Under the pieces are notes generated by a model. The model made no database searches. It worked only from the letters and a program-made list of their open reading frames with translations, and was not told the DNA's origin. From assembly GCA_945919795.1 (NCBI GenBank), contig CAMEJJ010000005.1, forward strand, positions 1 to 64,000: 64,000 nt of DNA. Direction: 5' to 3'. Origin of the DNA: an uncultured Lachnospiraceae bacterium. GTDB taxonomy: Bacteria; Bacillota; Clostridia; Lachnospirales; Lachnospiraceae. The translations under genes and the position numbers were made by a program. Shown piece by piece: positions 18,238 through 26,356 of this stretch. Position 1 is the stretch's first letter. Every line of letters begins with the position of its first letter.

Positions 18238-18312
18238 TTATATGATACCACAAAATGCGTAGCAATCCGTTGGTATCATGGGGCAAAATACCTTTGCCCC
18301 CAACATCATTAT
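18238..18312 (-). repeat. Dispersed GGTATCATGGGG-family repeat, inverted copy
   Basis: It contains TATGATACCACAAAATGCGT, AGCAATCCGTTGGTATCATG and GGGCAAAATACC. It is the reverse complement of the copy at 17678-17752 with few changes, and ends 29 bases before the M20 peptidase start. Confidence 0.8.
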
Positions 18313-18340
18313 AATTATATTGGATTGGGAGGAAAATGCT

Positions 18341-19567
18341 ATGACAGCAGAGGAATTACTACAGGAAGCTGCAGGCTACGAAGAAAAACTGATTACCACC
18401 AGACGTTATTTACACACACATCCTGGCACGGGTTTTGATATTGAAGATACCGTTGCCTATGTCAAACAGGAACTGATTGCTATGGGTTATGAACCTAAGC
18501 CCTGTGGCAAGGCCGGTCTTATCGCTCTTGCAGGAAAAAAAGAATACGGTAAGACTTTCCTGCTTCGTGCGGACATGGATGCGCTTCCGATTCAGGAAGA
18601 AGCGGACGTCGAGTTTGCATCGGCAAACGGAAAAATGCATGCCTGTGGTCACGATATGCACACCACGATGTTACTCGGTGCAGCAAAACTTTTAAAGGAT
18701 CATGAAGATGAAATTAACGGAACTGTGAAACTCATGTTCCAGCCTGCCGAAGAAATCTTCGAGGGTTCCCATGATATGATTGAAGCAGGCCTTTTGAAAA
18801 ATCCGGACGTAGATGCGGCCCTTATGATTCATGTCATGGCATCCATGCCAATGCAGGCAGGAACCGTCATCGTCAGCGATGGTGGCGTCAGTGCTCCTGC
18901 TGCTGATTATTTCACCATAAAAATTCAGGGAAAAGGCTGCCACGGTTCCATGCCGAATAACGGTGTCGATCCCGTTAATGTCGCTGCCCACATTATCACT
19001 TCACTTCAAGAGCTTCATGCAAGAGAACTTGCACTCACCGATGAAGCCGTCTTAACTATCGGTTCCATCCACGGCGGTGCCGCTGCCAATGTTATCCCGG
19101 ATACAGTAGAGCTTGGCGGTACCATCCGAACATACGATGAAGAAATCAGAAGTTTTATGAAAACAAGAATGACGGAAATCTCCCAAAGCATTGCCATAGC
19201 TTTCCGCGCCACAGCCGAAGTATCCTTTGGTTCCGGCTGTCCGACTTTAAACAATAATCCGGATTTATCAGCCTGTGCGGCAAAATATCTCAAAGAACTG
19301 TTACCTCCGGGCAAAATTTTTACCGCGGCTCAGTTAAATGCCTTATCCGGCGACAAAAAGCCGCCGAAATCTGCAGGTTCTGAAGATTTTGCTTATGTAA
19401 GCCAGGAAGTTCCTTCCGTTATGTTAGCCTTAGCTGCCGGAAGTCCAAATGACGGATACTGCTATCCGCAGCATCATCCAAAGGCAAAATTTGACGAGTC
19501 AGCTTTAGCAGGCGGAAGCGCCGTTTATGCATACACAGCCATGCGCTGGCTTGAAGAACATGAATAA
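18341..19567 (+). CDS. M20-family amidohydrolase (N-acyl amino acid or peptide hydrolase)
   Basis: 408 residues, cytoplasmic. GGAGG eight bases before the ATG at 18341 fixes the start; an open frame runs 21 codons further back into a repeat. Metal-site motifs are HACGHDMH, the catalytic AEE in FQPAEEIFEGSHDMIEAG, and a late histidine in YPQHHPKAKFDE. The dimerisation domain (DYFTIKIQGKGCHGSMPNNGVDPV) splits the catalytic domain as in M20D enzymes such as hippurate hydrolase or IAA-amino acid hydrolase. Three membrane protein genes follow in the same direction, suggesting uptake of the acylated amino acid or peptide followed by hydrolysis. The exact substrate is not inferable. Confidence 0.93.
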   Translation: MTAEELLQEAAGYEEKLITTRRYLHTHPGTGFDIEDTVAYVKQELIAMGYEPKPCGKAGLIALAGKKEYGKTFLLRADMDALPIQEEADVEFASANGKMHACGHDMHTTMLLGAAKLLKDHEDEINGTVKLMFQPAEEIFEGSHDMIEAGLLKNPDVDAALMIHVMASMPMQAGTVIVSDGGVSAPAADYFTIKIQGKGCHGSMPNNGVDPVNVAAHIITSLQELHARELALTDEAVLTIGSIHGGAAANVIPDTVELGGTIRTYDEEIRSFMKTRMTEISQSIAIAFRATAEVSFGSGCPTLNNNPDLSACAAKYLKELLPPGKIFTAAQLNALSGDKKPPKSAGSEDFAYVSQEVPSVMLALAAGSPNDGYCYPQHHPKAKFDESALAGGSAVYAYTAMRWLEEHE

Positions 19568-19739
19568 TCTTCTTTGAATATGCATATGGTTTTTGGATTG
19601 TCAATCTGTTTGCCAATCTGTATTTTCCAATTCATCTTTTATAAGATAATTGATAAGTGAATTAAAAAATAAAAGCATAAGTATGAAATAGTAAAAATAC
19701 AGAATTAAAAAAGAAAAATATGAAAGTGAGGTACTTGTC

Positions 19740-20183
19740 ATGAAAGAAATCATCCAAAGCCCCCTATTACTTGCTCTGGTCAGTATCGGTCTGATCTACA
19801 TCTTAGGTTTTTCACTCGTTTATTTGAAAAAAGCCTACAGCCGCTGTCTGGAAATGGGGATTACCAAAGAAGAACTGAAAAAAGTCATTAAATCCAGCGT
19901 CGTATTTTCGATTGTTCCGAGTTTATCCATCGTTGTCGGTCTATTCGCCTTAATCTCAGTATTAGGTGTTGTATGGTCCTGGTGGAGACTTTCAGTTATC
20001 GGCTCTCTCTCCTATGAATCGCTGATTTCAAGCAGCGTTTCGACCGCACTCGGCTTTTCCTCCAATGCGGAAATGTTAGCAAATGCTACCGGAAGAGAAT
20101 TCGGTGTTGTTATGATTTTGATGAGCATTGGTATGTTAAGCGGTTTCTTTATCCTGATACCTTTTGGTAAAAACTCTCTATGA
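19740..20183 (+). CDS. DUF5058-like membrane protein, N-terminal part
   Basis: 147 residues with membrane segments at about 10-28, 50-82 and 118-142. SSVVFSIVPSLSIVVGLFAL and WWRLSVIGSLSYE match what I know of the N-terminal half of DUF5058 proteins. GTGAGG precedes the ATG by eight bases. The stop overlaps the start of the next gene by four bases (ATGA). In the usual family both parts form one protein of about 240 residues, so this is either a natural split or an old frameshift. It belongs to the M20 amidohydrolase operon. Confidence 0.7.
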   Translation: MKEIIQSPLLLALVSIGLIYILGFSLVYLKKAYSRCLEMGITKEELKKVIKSSVVFSIVPSLSIVVGLFALISVLGVVWSWWRLSVIGSLSYESLISSSVSTALGFSSNAEMLANATGREFGVVMILMSIGMLSGFFILIPFGKNSL

Positions 20184-20449
20184 GTGTTAATAAAACAGAA
20201 AATTCCGGCACATGGAAATATGTCTTAAGTGGTACTTTTATGCTTTGCCTTTTTGCCGTTTATGTTCCCGTATTATTGTTTGGTGATACCATTCAAGCCA
20301 CAGTTATGTTAACCGGTTTGGTAATTGCAGTTGGTCTTGGTATTCTTGCCAAAAAGAGCCCGAAATTACGTTGGTTAGGTGATTTCATCATGGCATTCTC
20401 CATGATTGGCGGTATGATTTCATCTATTTTATGGACCAGTATATTTTAA
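20180..20449 (+). CDS. DUF5058-like membrane protein, C-terminal part
   Basis: 89 residues with three membrane segments (about 14-34, 38-56 and 64-86). The start codon lies inside the ATGA overlap with the preceding gene, so translation is probably coupled. It would supply the C-terminal membrane helices missing from its neighbour. An RBS-like sequence is not obvious upstream, which fits coupling by termination-reinitiation. Confidence 0.65.
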   Translation: MSVNKTENSGTWKYVLSGTFMLCLFAVYVPVLLFGDTIQATVMLTGLVIAVGLGILAKKSPKLRWLGDFIMAFSMIGGMISSILWTSIF

Positions 20450-20470
20450 CAACAAAAGGAGGAACTACAT

Positions 20471-21229
20471 ATGAAAAAAGAAAATAAAACCACACAGACA
20501 TTAGATCCGTTTCAGGCATGGTCTCATAAATGGGGACGTTTTGGCACAGTCATTGCTTTGATTTACATGATTGCACTTCCTTTTGTTGTGCTCACATACT
20601 ATGATGCCATTCCCTCTTTTGGAGAAGTTATCAATATCTCAACCATCAGTATTTTGATGATTTATATTCCGGTAGGTATCTCAGAAGCTCTCAGCTATAC
20701 TCCAATCCTTGGCTCCTCTTCCTACCTTACTTTTATCACAGGAAATATTATGAACTTAAAACTTCCCTGTGCAGTAAATGCTTTGAAAATCACGAAAAAA
20801 GAAGCAAATACACCGGAGGGTGATGCAATTGCTTCCGTAGCAGTTGCAGTCAGCTCCATTATGACCGTTTGTATTTTAGCTCTTGCTGCACTGTTTAGTA
20901 CCTGGATCAGCCCGGTATTCGAACTTCCGGCTGTAAAAACAGCTTCCAACTATATCATCCCAGCATTGTTCGGTTCTCTGACACTCGGACTGTTTTCAAG
21001 CACCAATGCCGGAAATAAAGTGGTTAAAAATGGTATCATGGGCGTTGTACCGGTTCTTATCATCGTATCCATTCTTTCTATCATGGTACGTGTGACAAGC
21101 GGCGGTTCCCTGTTTGGCATGATCGGATTCCTGATTTTATTTATGCTTCCGATAGCTTTGATTTCTTCCCGCATTATGTGGAAAAAAGGTATCATCAAGG
21201 TTGTGGATAAAAATTCTACGGGAGAATAA
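20471..21229 (+). CDS. Multi-pass membrane protein, probable transporter subunit
   Basis: 252 residues with about six membrane segments and a short C-terminal cytoplasmic tail (KKGIIKVVDKNSTGE). AAAGGAGG stands eight bases before the ATG. Conserved-looking stretches include PVGISEALSYTPILGSSSYL and FSSTNAGNKVVKNG. It follows the split DUF5058 pair by 21 bases and is followed by a strong terminator, so it closes the operon. I infer that the three membrane proteins form one permease for the amidohydrolase substrate. No named family was recognised. Confidence 0.65.
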   Translation: MKKENKTTQTLDPFQAWSHKWGRFGTVIALIYMIALPFVVLTYYDAIPSFGEVINISTISILMIYIPVGISEALSYTPILGSSSYLTFITGNIMNLKLPCAVNALKITKKEANTPEGDAIASVAVAVSSIMTVCILALAALFSTWISPVFELPAVKTASNYIIPALFGSLTLGLFSSTNAGNKVVKNGIMGVVPVLIIVSILSIMVRVTSGGSLFGMIGFLILFMLPIALISSRIMWKKGIIKVVDKNSTGE

Positions 21230-21283
21230 AGCTATTTTTCAGATTATCATATAATTCATATAGTTAGCATATGTTAACAATAG

Positions 21284-21320
21284 AAAAGCCTCCACGTTTG
21301 CTTGTGGAGGCTTTCCTTTA
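21284..21320 (+). terminator. Intrinsic terminator, M20/DUF5058 operon
   Basis: AAAGCCTCCAC pairs perfectly with GTGGAGGCTTT around GTTTGCTT, followed by CCTTTAT. The stem is strong and also symmetric enough to serve the convergent metQ side. Confidence 0.9.
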
Positions 21321-21408
21321 TATACATCTTTTCTTTATTTGTAACTTTGCTCGCAATCCGCAGATATCATGGTTCTGTAAATCGGTACCCATATTGACAA
21401 TGCAGATT

Positions 21409-22314
21409 TTAGAATACCGGGATTACAGCATTTCCATAAGTTTCCTCGATATAGCTTTTTACACCGTCACTCAATACAGCATCTACCAATGCCTGTGTTT
21501 TTTCAGTGCTTTCATTACCTTCTTTTACAACAATCACATTTGCATAGGTATCTGCTGCCAGTGAATCGGAAGCTTCTACTGCGATAGCATCTGCTACGTT
21601 TAAGCCACCTTCTGCTGCATAGTTACCATTAATTGCCGCAATATCAACATCGGGTAAAGAACGTACCAACTGTGCTGCTTCAATTTCCTTGATTTCCAGG
21701 TTCAAAGGATTTTCTTCGATATCCAGAACAGTTGCTGTTAAGCCTGCACCCTCTTTTAACTTGATTAAGCCCTGTGCTTCCAGTAATAAAAGCGCTCTTG
21801 CTTCATTGGTTGTATCATTCGGCACGGCTACAACAGCACCATCTTTTAAGTTAGCAATGCTATCTGTTTTGCCGGCATAAAGTCCAAATGGCTCAAAATG
21901 TACAGCCGCTACAGAAACCAGATGAGTTCCGTTTTCCGCATTGAAATCATCCAGATATGGCTGATGCTGGAAGAAGTTTGCATCCAGTTCACCGTCTTCC
22001 AATGCAGTGTTGGGTAATACATAATCATTGTATTCTACAACCTGTAAGTCATAACCCTCTTGTGCAAGTACATCTTTTACCTGTGCCAGAATTTCAGCAT
22101 GGGGTGTAATGCTGGCTCCAACTTTTAAAACTTCTAATTCCTCTGGTGCGGTATCTGTCGTTTCTTCGGTTGCCGCATCAGCAACTTCCGTTTCCTCTGT
22201 TGCCACGTTTTCTGTGTTTTCATTTGTTGCATCATCGTTTGCTCCACATCCTGTCAGTCCTACAACTCCAAGTGTTAATGTTGCGATTAATAATGTTGCG
22301 ATTTTCTTTTTCAT
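21409..22314 (-). CDS. metQ: Methionine ABC transporter substrate-binding lipoprotein
   Basis: 301 residues. The lipoprotein signal ends in the lipobox LTGC (Cys 23), followed by an acidic Asn/Glu/Thr linker to about residue 60. The NlpA/MetQ domain begins VLKVGASITPHAEIL and contains YVLPNTALEDGELDANFFQH and VPNDTTNEARALLLL, hallmarks of methionine-binding proteins. GAGGAG precedes the ATG. It is the last gene of the metN-metI-metQ operon and binds methionine at the outer face of the membrane. Function is well supported by the operon. Confidence 0.95.
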   Translation of the reverse strand: MKKKIATLLIATLTLGVVGLTGCGANDDATNENTENVATEETEVADAATEETTDTAPEELEVLKVGASITPHAEILAQVKDVLAQEGYDLQVVEYNDYVLPNTALEDGELDANFFQHQPYLDDFNAENGTHLVSVAAVHFEPFGLYAGKTDSIANLKDGAVVAVPNDTTNEARALLLLEAQGLIKLKEGAGLTATVLDIEENPLNLEIKEIEAAQLVRSLPDVDIAAINGNYAAEGGLNVADAIAVEASDSLAADTYANVIVVKEGNESTEKTQALVDAVLSDGVKSYIEETYGNAVIPVF

Positions 22315-22341
22315 AATTTTTCTCCTCTTCTTTTTTGTTTT

Positions 22342-23007
22342 TTAGTTTCGGATACGTTTATCCGTTTTATTTGCAATAAACATGCCCAGCTCCTGGAATA
22401 CCTGTACAATAATAACCAGTACAAATACCGTTGCCCACATGATATTGGCCTGATAGCGATAGTAACCGTAATTGATAGCAATTGCTCCAAGTCCGCCGCC
22501 GCCGGTAAAGCCCGCCATTGCAGAATAGCCAAGCAGAGTTGCAAATGCTATGGTGCATCCGACAAACAAGGATGGTTTTGCCTCCGGCAGTAACACTTTC
22601 CAGATAATTTGGAAGTTGCTTGATCCCATGGCCTGTGCTGCTTCAATTACGCCCTGATCCACCTCCTTTAAAGATGATTCCACCATTCGTGCAATAAACG
22701 GAATGGCTGCTACAATCAGCGGAACTACCGTTGCATTTGTTCCAATCGTCGTTCCTGCCACAAGCCTTGTAAAAGGCAGAATGGCAATCAGCAGAATAAT
22801 AAAAGGTATGGACCGGGTCAAATTCACAATCACACCCAATACCGTGTTGACGATCCTACATCGGCAAATTCCGTTTTTATCTGTTATAAAAAGCAGTACT
22901 CCCAAAGGTATTCCCGCCAGATACGAACAGGCTGTAGAAAGGATTACCATATATAGGGTTTCCAATGCGCCTTTGTAAAGCAGGGTAACTAACTGATTAA
23001 ATTCCAT
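22342..23007 (-). CDS. metI: Methionine ABC transporter permease
   Basis: 221 residues and five or six membrane helices with the MetI-type coupling loop (EAAQAMGSSNFQIIWKVLLPEA). It overlaps the end of metN. Two ATGs are possible; GGAGG is three bases before the first (23013) and nine before the second (23007), so 23007 is preferred. ARMVESSLKEVD and GFTGGGGLGAIAINYGY are family signatures. With MetN and MetQ it forms the D/L-methionine importer. Confidence 0.95.
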   Translation of the reverse strand: MEFNQLVTLLYKGALETLYMVILSTACSYLAGIPLGVLLFITDKNGICRCRIVNTVLGVIVNLTRSIPFIILLIAILPFTRLVAGTTIGTNATVVPLIVAAIPFIARMVESSLKEVDQGVIEAAQAMGSSNFQIIWKVLLPEAKPSLFVGCTIAFATLLGYSAMAGFTGGGGLGAIAINYGYYRYQANIMWATVFVLVIIVQVFQELGMFIANKTDKRIRN

Positions 23008-23998
23008 CCACATCTTCCTCCTCGTAATGAACTCCTATCGAATCCAGATATTCTTTTGCTAAAGCAATTACCGCTTCATCCTGCGGAAATTCCAAAAGCA
23101 TCTGACCATATGCTTTTCCTCCGATATCTTCTGTTCCGGCTCCCAAAATATTGACCGGAATATGACATTTTAAAACCAGATTGGCTACAACCGGTTCGGA
23201 AGATGCCTGCCCGCCAAAAACAAGTCGGAACACCTTTCCCTGATAAGTCCGGTTATCAAATTTTTGTTTGGGATAAATCATTTCCTGTGCGACTTTTGTT
23301 TTGGGTGATAAAAATACTTCCTGTACACTTCCCTGCTCAACGATTTCTCCCTCATTTAACACAGCCACGTGGGTACATATTTTTTCCACCACCCGCATTT
23401 CATGCGTAATGACGATAATGGTAACACCCAGCTTTTCATTGATTTCTTTTAAAAGGTCCAAGATGGAATTGGTCGTATTGGGGTCCAAAGCACTGGTTGC
23501 CTCATCACACAAGAGGTATTTCGGCTGTGTAGCCAACGCCTTTGCAATAGCCACTCTCTGTTTCTGTCCTCCTGAAAGCTGTGCCGGATAGTGATACATT
23601 CGATCTTCAAGTCCTACCAGTTTTAAGAGTTCAATTGCCCTCTCCTTTGCTTCTTTTTTATTTGTGCCTGCAATCTCTAAAGGATAACAGACATTTTTCA
23701 AAGCGTTTCTTTGTGACAATAAATTGAACTGTTGAAACACCATTCCGATTTTTCTTCGCTCTTCTCGAAGCGCTGCATTTCCAAGTGTCGTTAGTTCTGT
23801 ATCATCGATAAAAACTTTTCCTCCTGTTGGCCGTTCCAACAGGTTCAAACATCGTACCAATGTTGATTTTCCGGCACCGGAAGAACCAATGATACCAAAA
23901 ATACTTCCATCTTCAATGGTAAGATTTATGTTTTTTACGGCTTCGGTCTCTTTATTCTTCTGAACAAAAGTTTTGCTTACCTGTTCTAGTCGTATCAT
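22997..23998 (-). CDS. metN: Methionine ABC transporter ATP-binding protein
   Basis: 333 residues. ABC ATPase with Walker A GSSGAGKST, signature LSGGQKQRV and Walker B LLCDEATSALDP. The C-terminal NIL domain (about 265-333) holds methionine and gives allosteric inhibition in characterised MetN. FNLLSQRNALKNVCYPLEI is typical. AAAGGAAA lies six bases before the ATG. The 270-base leader upstream contains a Met-rich leader peptide and a terminator, so expression is probably attenuation-controlled by methionine. Confidence 0.96.
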   Translation of the reverse strand: MIRLEQVSKTFVQKNKETEAVKNINLTIEDGSIFGIIGSSGAGKSTLVRCLNLLERPTGGKVFIDDTELTTLGNAALREERRKIGMVFQQFNLLSQRNALKNVCYPLEIAGTNKKEAKERAIELLKLVGLEDRMYHYPAQLSGGQKQRVAIAKALATQPKYLLCDEATSALDPNTTNSILDLLKEINEKLGVTIIVITHEMRVVEKICTHVAVLNEGEIVEQGSVQEVFLSPKTKVAQEMIYPKQKFDNRTYQGKVFRLVFGGQASSEPVVANLVLKCHIPVNILGAGTEDIGGKAYGQMLLEFPQDEAVIALAKEYLDSIGVHYEEEDVDGI

Positions 23999-24069
23999 GT
24001 TTTTTCCTTTCTTTGATTTTTTATCCTGTTATTCTTATTCTGAAATTGAATTTTCTCAATCCCTATTAT

Positions 24070-24105
24070 GAAAAAAACGCAGGCACACCATTGCACCTGC
24101 GTTTG
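24070..24105 (-). terminator. Attenuator hairpin in the metNIQ leader
   Basis: On the minus strand AAACGCAGG pairs with CCTGCGTTT around a 12-base loop and runs into seven T residues (24077-24071). It lies 20 bases after the leader peptide stop and 72 bases before metN. The segment GGTGCA (24097-24092) in its 5' side can instead pair with TGCACC near the end of the leader peptide gene (24143-24138). Confidence 0.85.
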
Positions 24106-24124
24106 CTAAAAATCTACATTGTAT

Positions 24125-24226
24125 TTATCGCTTTCGGGGTGCAGGAAAATAAACCATATCATGTCTTGTCATCATACAGCAACGCGTTTGCATATTCATC
24201 ATCATAGTATTTACCGTTTTTTGCAT
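24125..24226 (-). CDS. Methionine- and cysteine-rich leader peptide of metNIQ
   Basis: 33 codons, too short for ordinary gene calling. It begins MQKTVNTMMMNMQTRCC and goes on with MMTRHDM, then ends FPAPRKR; eight of 33 residues are methionine, arranged as MMM, M, MM and M, plus a Cys pair. AAAGGAG lies 11 bases before the ATG. A promoter (TTAACA, 18 bases, TATACT) lies about 50 bases upstream and a terminator follows 20 bases after its stop, then metN. This is the classical layout of ribosome-mediated attenuation, here with Met codons before a Met importer. I know no described family for it. Existence of the frame and hairpin is direct; the regulatory role is inference. Confidence 0.75.
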   Translation of the reverse strand: MQKTVNTMMMNMQTRCCMMTRHDMVYFPAPRKR

Positions 24227-24277
24227 AATATTGTTTTCTCCTTTCCTCTTTTGCTTTTTGTTCCTTTCGATGTGTTT

Positions 24278-24307
24278 AGTATAGCATCATGCAAAGAAAT
24301 GTGTTAA
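24278..24307 (-). promoter_or_regulatory. Putative metNIQ promoter
   Basis: On the minus strand TTAACA (24307-24302) and TATACT (24283-24278) are 18 bases apart. Transcription would begin near 24271, about 45 bases before the leader peptide ATG. Confidence 0.6.
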
Positions 24308-24362
24308 TACGCGAATTTTATAGTTGATTATAGGAAATTGCTATAGCAAAAATCAATTTATC

Positions 24363-24776
24363 TCACATCAACCAGTCCATATAATATAGCTCTATTCCAC
24401 TATTCATAAATTCAAACAACGAGTATGCCATCCTTCCTATTATACTAATCCCTGCTAAATTTAATAAAACAGCTATAATAACTCCCAATATAACACATGC
24501 CCAGATAATAAAAATTTGACCTTTACATTGTTTACTATTAATTATCTTCATTGTAAGGTAAATGGTTGGAACAAGTATGAATGCTACGATTACGATCGTC
24601 ACTCCTATGCTGACAATATGTCCAATACCGGTTAGATATCGTCTATACCCAGCCCACCCGTAAGACACATTTATCTTATAATTAAAATCGAATCCTATTC
24701 TAAAGGCAGTCAATATTTCAACATATAATACCAATAAAAAATGCTTCAATCCTATCTTCTTTTGCTTAGTTTTCAT
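24363..24776 (-). CDS. Membrane protein of unknown function
   Basis: 137 residues with three membrane segments (about 10-28, 48-76, 86-110) and a hydrophobic C-terminal region. Its start overlaps the stop of the lipoprotein gene upstream by four bases (ATGA), so the two are translated together. No family recognised. It may anchor or assist the lipoprotein. Confidence 0.65.
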   Translation of the reverse strand: MKTKQKKIGLKHFLLVLYVEILTAFRIGFDFNYKINVSYGWAGYRRYLTGIGHIVSIGVTIVIVAFILVPTIYLTMKIINSKQCKGQIFIIWACVILGVIIAVLLNLAGISIIGRMAYSLFEFMNSGIELYYMDWLM

Positions 24777-25417
24777 TCAATAATACTCTCCTCACAAAGC
24801 ACAAAAGCATTTGTATCGTAATCATACTTATAACTGCACTCCACCTGTGTATTCGTATCTCTTCTATACCTTCCAATTATCAAATTTTTATCTTTATCAA
24901 TCTGATAATTCGGTATCTGTTCGAATGATGCGTTATAAGCAAATACTCCACCATAATTTAAATACACACAATGAACCAAAGCTCCCTGTGCGCCTGAATG
25001 ACCAAGGAATATGACTAAATCATCAAGTCCATCAAAATTCACATCTTCCAGCTTTGCTTCAAAATCACAAGCATCATATACATATCTACCAGCACCAATT
25101 TCGTCACTTAATGGATAAGTTACTACAATTGCTCCTATTTCATCATCTACATAAAAGAAATAATCTCTTTTGTGCTCATACTCGCCCTTTGGAGTATCAA
25201 TGTACTGTATTCTAACTCTATAGCAACGATTCTCTTCAACCCATTCCATAGATTCTATTTTTTCATTATCATCAATCAATTTTACGATTTCTTCTACTCT
25301 TTTATCTACATCTGCGTTACCTGATGCACAAACAAAATCAGCATTTTCTTTTGTTCCACATCCGGCAATAAAAACGATACAAATGACAAATATTGCATAC
25401 AATATCTTTTTCTTCAT
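24773..25417 (-). CDS. Putative lipoprotein with FG-GAP/EF-hand-like loop
   Basis: 214 residues. The signal peptide ends at the lipobox IAGC (Cys 20). The mature part is a single beta-rich domain containing DVNFDGLDDLVIFLGHSGAQGA, which resembles the calcium-binding loop of integrin-like or XAC2610-type domains. Two further cysteines (near 117 and 150) might form a disulfide. It is coupled by overlap to the downstream membrane protein gene. No specific function can be given. Confidence 0.7.
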   Translation of the reverse strand: MKKKILYAIFVICIVFIAGCGTKENADFVCASGNADVDKRVEEIVKLIDDNEKIESMEWVEENRCYRVRIQYIDTPKGEYEHKRDYFFYVDDEIGAIVVTYPLSDEIGAGRYVYDACDFEAKLEDVNFDGLDDLVIFLGHSGAQGALVHCVYLNYGGVFAYNASFEQIPNYQIDKDKNLIIGRYRRDTNTQVECSYKYDYDTNAFVLCEESIIE

Positions 25418-25484
25418 AATGATTTTCCTTTTTCAATCTATTTCTAAACGTAAAATCACAGGTCATCCATTCTTCTGATACAAT

Positions 25485-26225
25485 TTACGGAAAAATACTT
25501 CCATTTCCCATCATTACCCGAATGATACCAATCACAAATAAGTGAGCAGGATAATACAGATAGAAAAACCACTTCATTCCCTTCCACTGTCCTCTTTCAC
25601 CATTGTACTGTCTCAAGAAAAGCAACGATAACAGAGTAAACATCTGAATGATTCCATACACTTTATCCATAAAGATAAAATACACAATGGCATACAACGC
25701 TGTCCATATGAACATCGCAACAGCCTGTTTTTTGAAATTGCCACGATTCAAATACAAATATACCGGGCAAATGGCTGCGATTGTCGACCAATCCGCAGGA
25801 AATGTAATAAAACAAATCAAAACGGTAAGTACAATTTTAAGCCATTGCGGCAAACGATCCGTTGTAAATATGACCATCAAAACGACTGCCCATGCAAGCG
25901 GCCACATGACACTTGTCATATTGAAAAAGCCATTCGGGACAAAAGGAATTCCTCCTGCAAAGTTATACGCAAAGTGAGATATAATGGCAAAGACAAACAG
26001 TCTGAAAATATACTTTTTTACACTTCGCGTATAATGAAAGCCTTCTGCAATAAAAAACCACATAATCGGAGCCGTTAATCTTCCGATTACATGCAATCCC
26101 ATGACCCACCATATCTTTTGACAACCGGGAAAGAACAGCCATGTTAAATGATCAATTGTCATTGCAATAATCGCGATCAGCTTAATTTGATTACTATTTA
26201 ATCCATTGCTTTTTAATGTATCCAC
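25485..26225 (-). CDS. TraX family membrane protein
   Basis: 246 residues and about seven or eight membrane helices. The motifs LNSNQIKLIAIIAMTIDHLTW and IGRLTAPIMWFFIAEGF are the TraX signature; F-plasmid TraX acetylates pilin, while chromosomal homologues may acylate envelope components. I chose the GTG at 26225, which has AGAGGTGG about five bases upstream. The longer ATG frame adds 50 residues of unrelated sequence running toward the divergent gene. It is separate from neighbouring genes. Family assignment is good; substrate unknown. Confidence 0.88.
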   Translation of the reverse strand: MDTLKSNGLNSNQIKLIAIIAMTIDHLTWLFFPGCQKIWWVMGLHVIGRLTAPIMWFFIAEGFHYTRSVKKYIFRLFVFAIISHFAYNFAGGIPFVPNGFFNMTSVMWPLAWAVVLMVIFTTDRLPQWLKIVLTVLICFITFPADWSTIAAICPVYLYLNRGNFKKQAVAMFIWTALYAIVYFIFMDKVYGIIQMFTLLSLLFLRQYNGERGQWKGMKWFFYLYYPAHLFVIGIIRVMMGNGSIFP

Positions 26226-26356
26226 TACAGCCACCTCTACCGTATGATTATTTTGAGCATATCCTAAATCGAAGCAACATGCAAATCCCTCGTTTACCTT
26301 TACCGATCCCACAGCCTGATGTATAATGTGTAAAAAGAGTGAGGGATATCTGAGAT

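Larger units (their letters stand above)
17519..18340. other. Gene-poor island of repeats and hairpins
   Basis: About 820 bases without a supportable gene. It contains a half copy of the MITE-like element (17555-17647) and two members of the GGTATCATGGGG family in opposite orientation (about 17678-17752 and 18238-18312). It also contains a small hairpin (17797-17820), a 22-base tandem duplication (18049-18092), a GACGGTTCTTCTGTC fragment like that in the 53.9 kb hairpin, and a promoter directly followed by a terminator (18154-18231). The plus-strand end is the leader of the M20 peptidase gene. Confidence 0.75.

Noticed and set aside
18050-18286. 78-codon minus-strand open frame in the repeat island
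   Set aside because: It runs across the terminator, the promoter and a palindromic repeat; its sequence is that of the repeats read through.
23999-24362. SAM riboswitch or T-box upstream of metN
   Set aside because: No T-box sequence (TGGNACCGCG-like) or S-box core could be found; the leader instead holds a short Met-rich frame and terminator.
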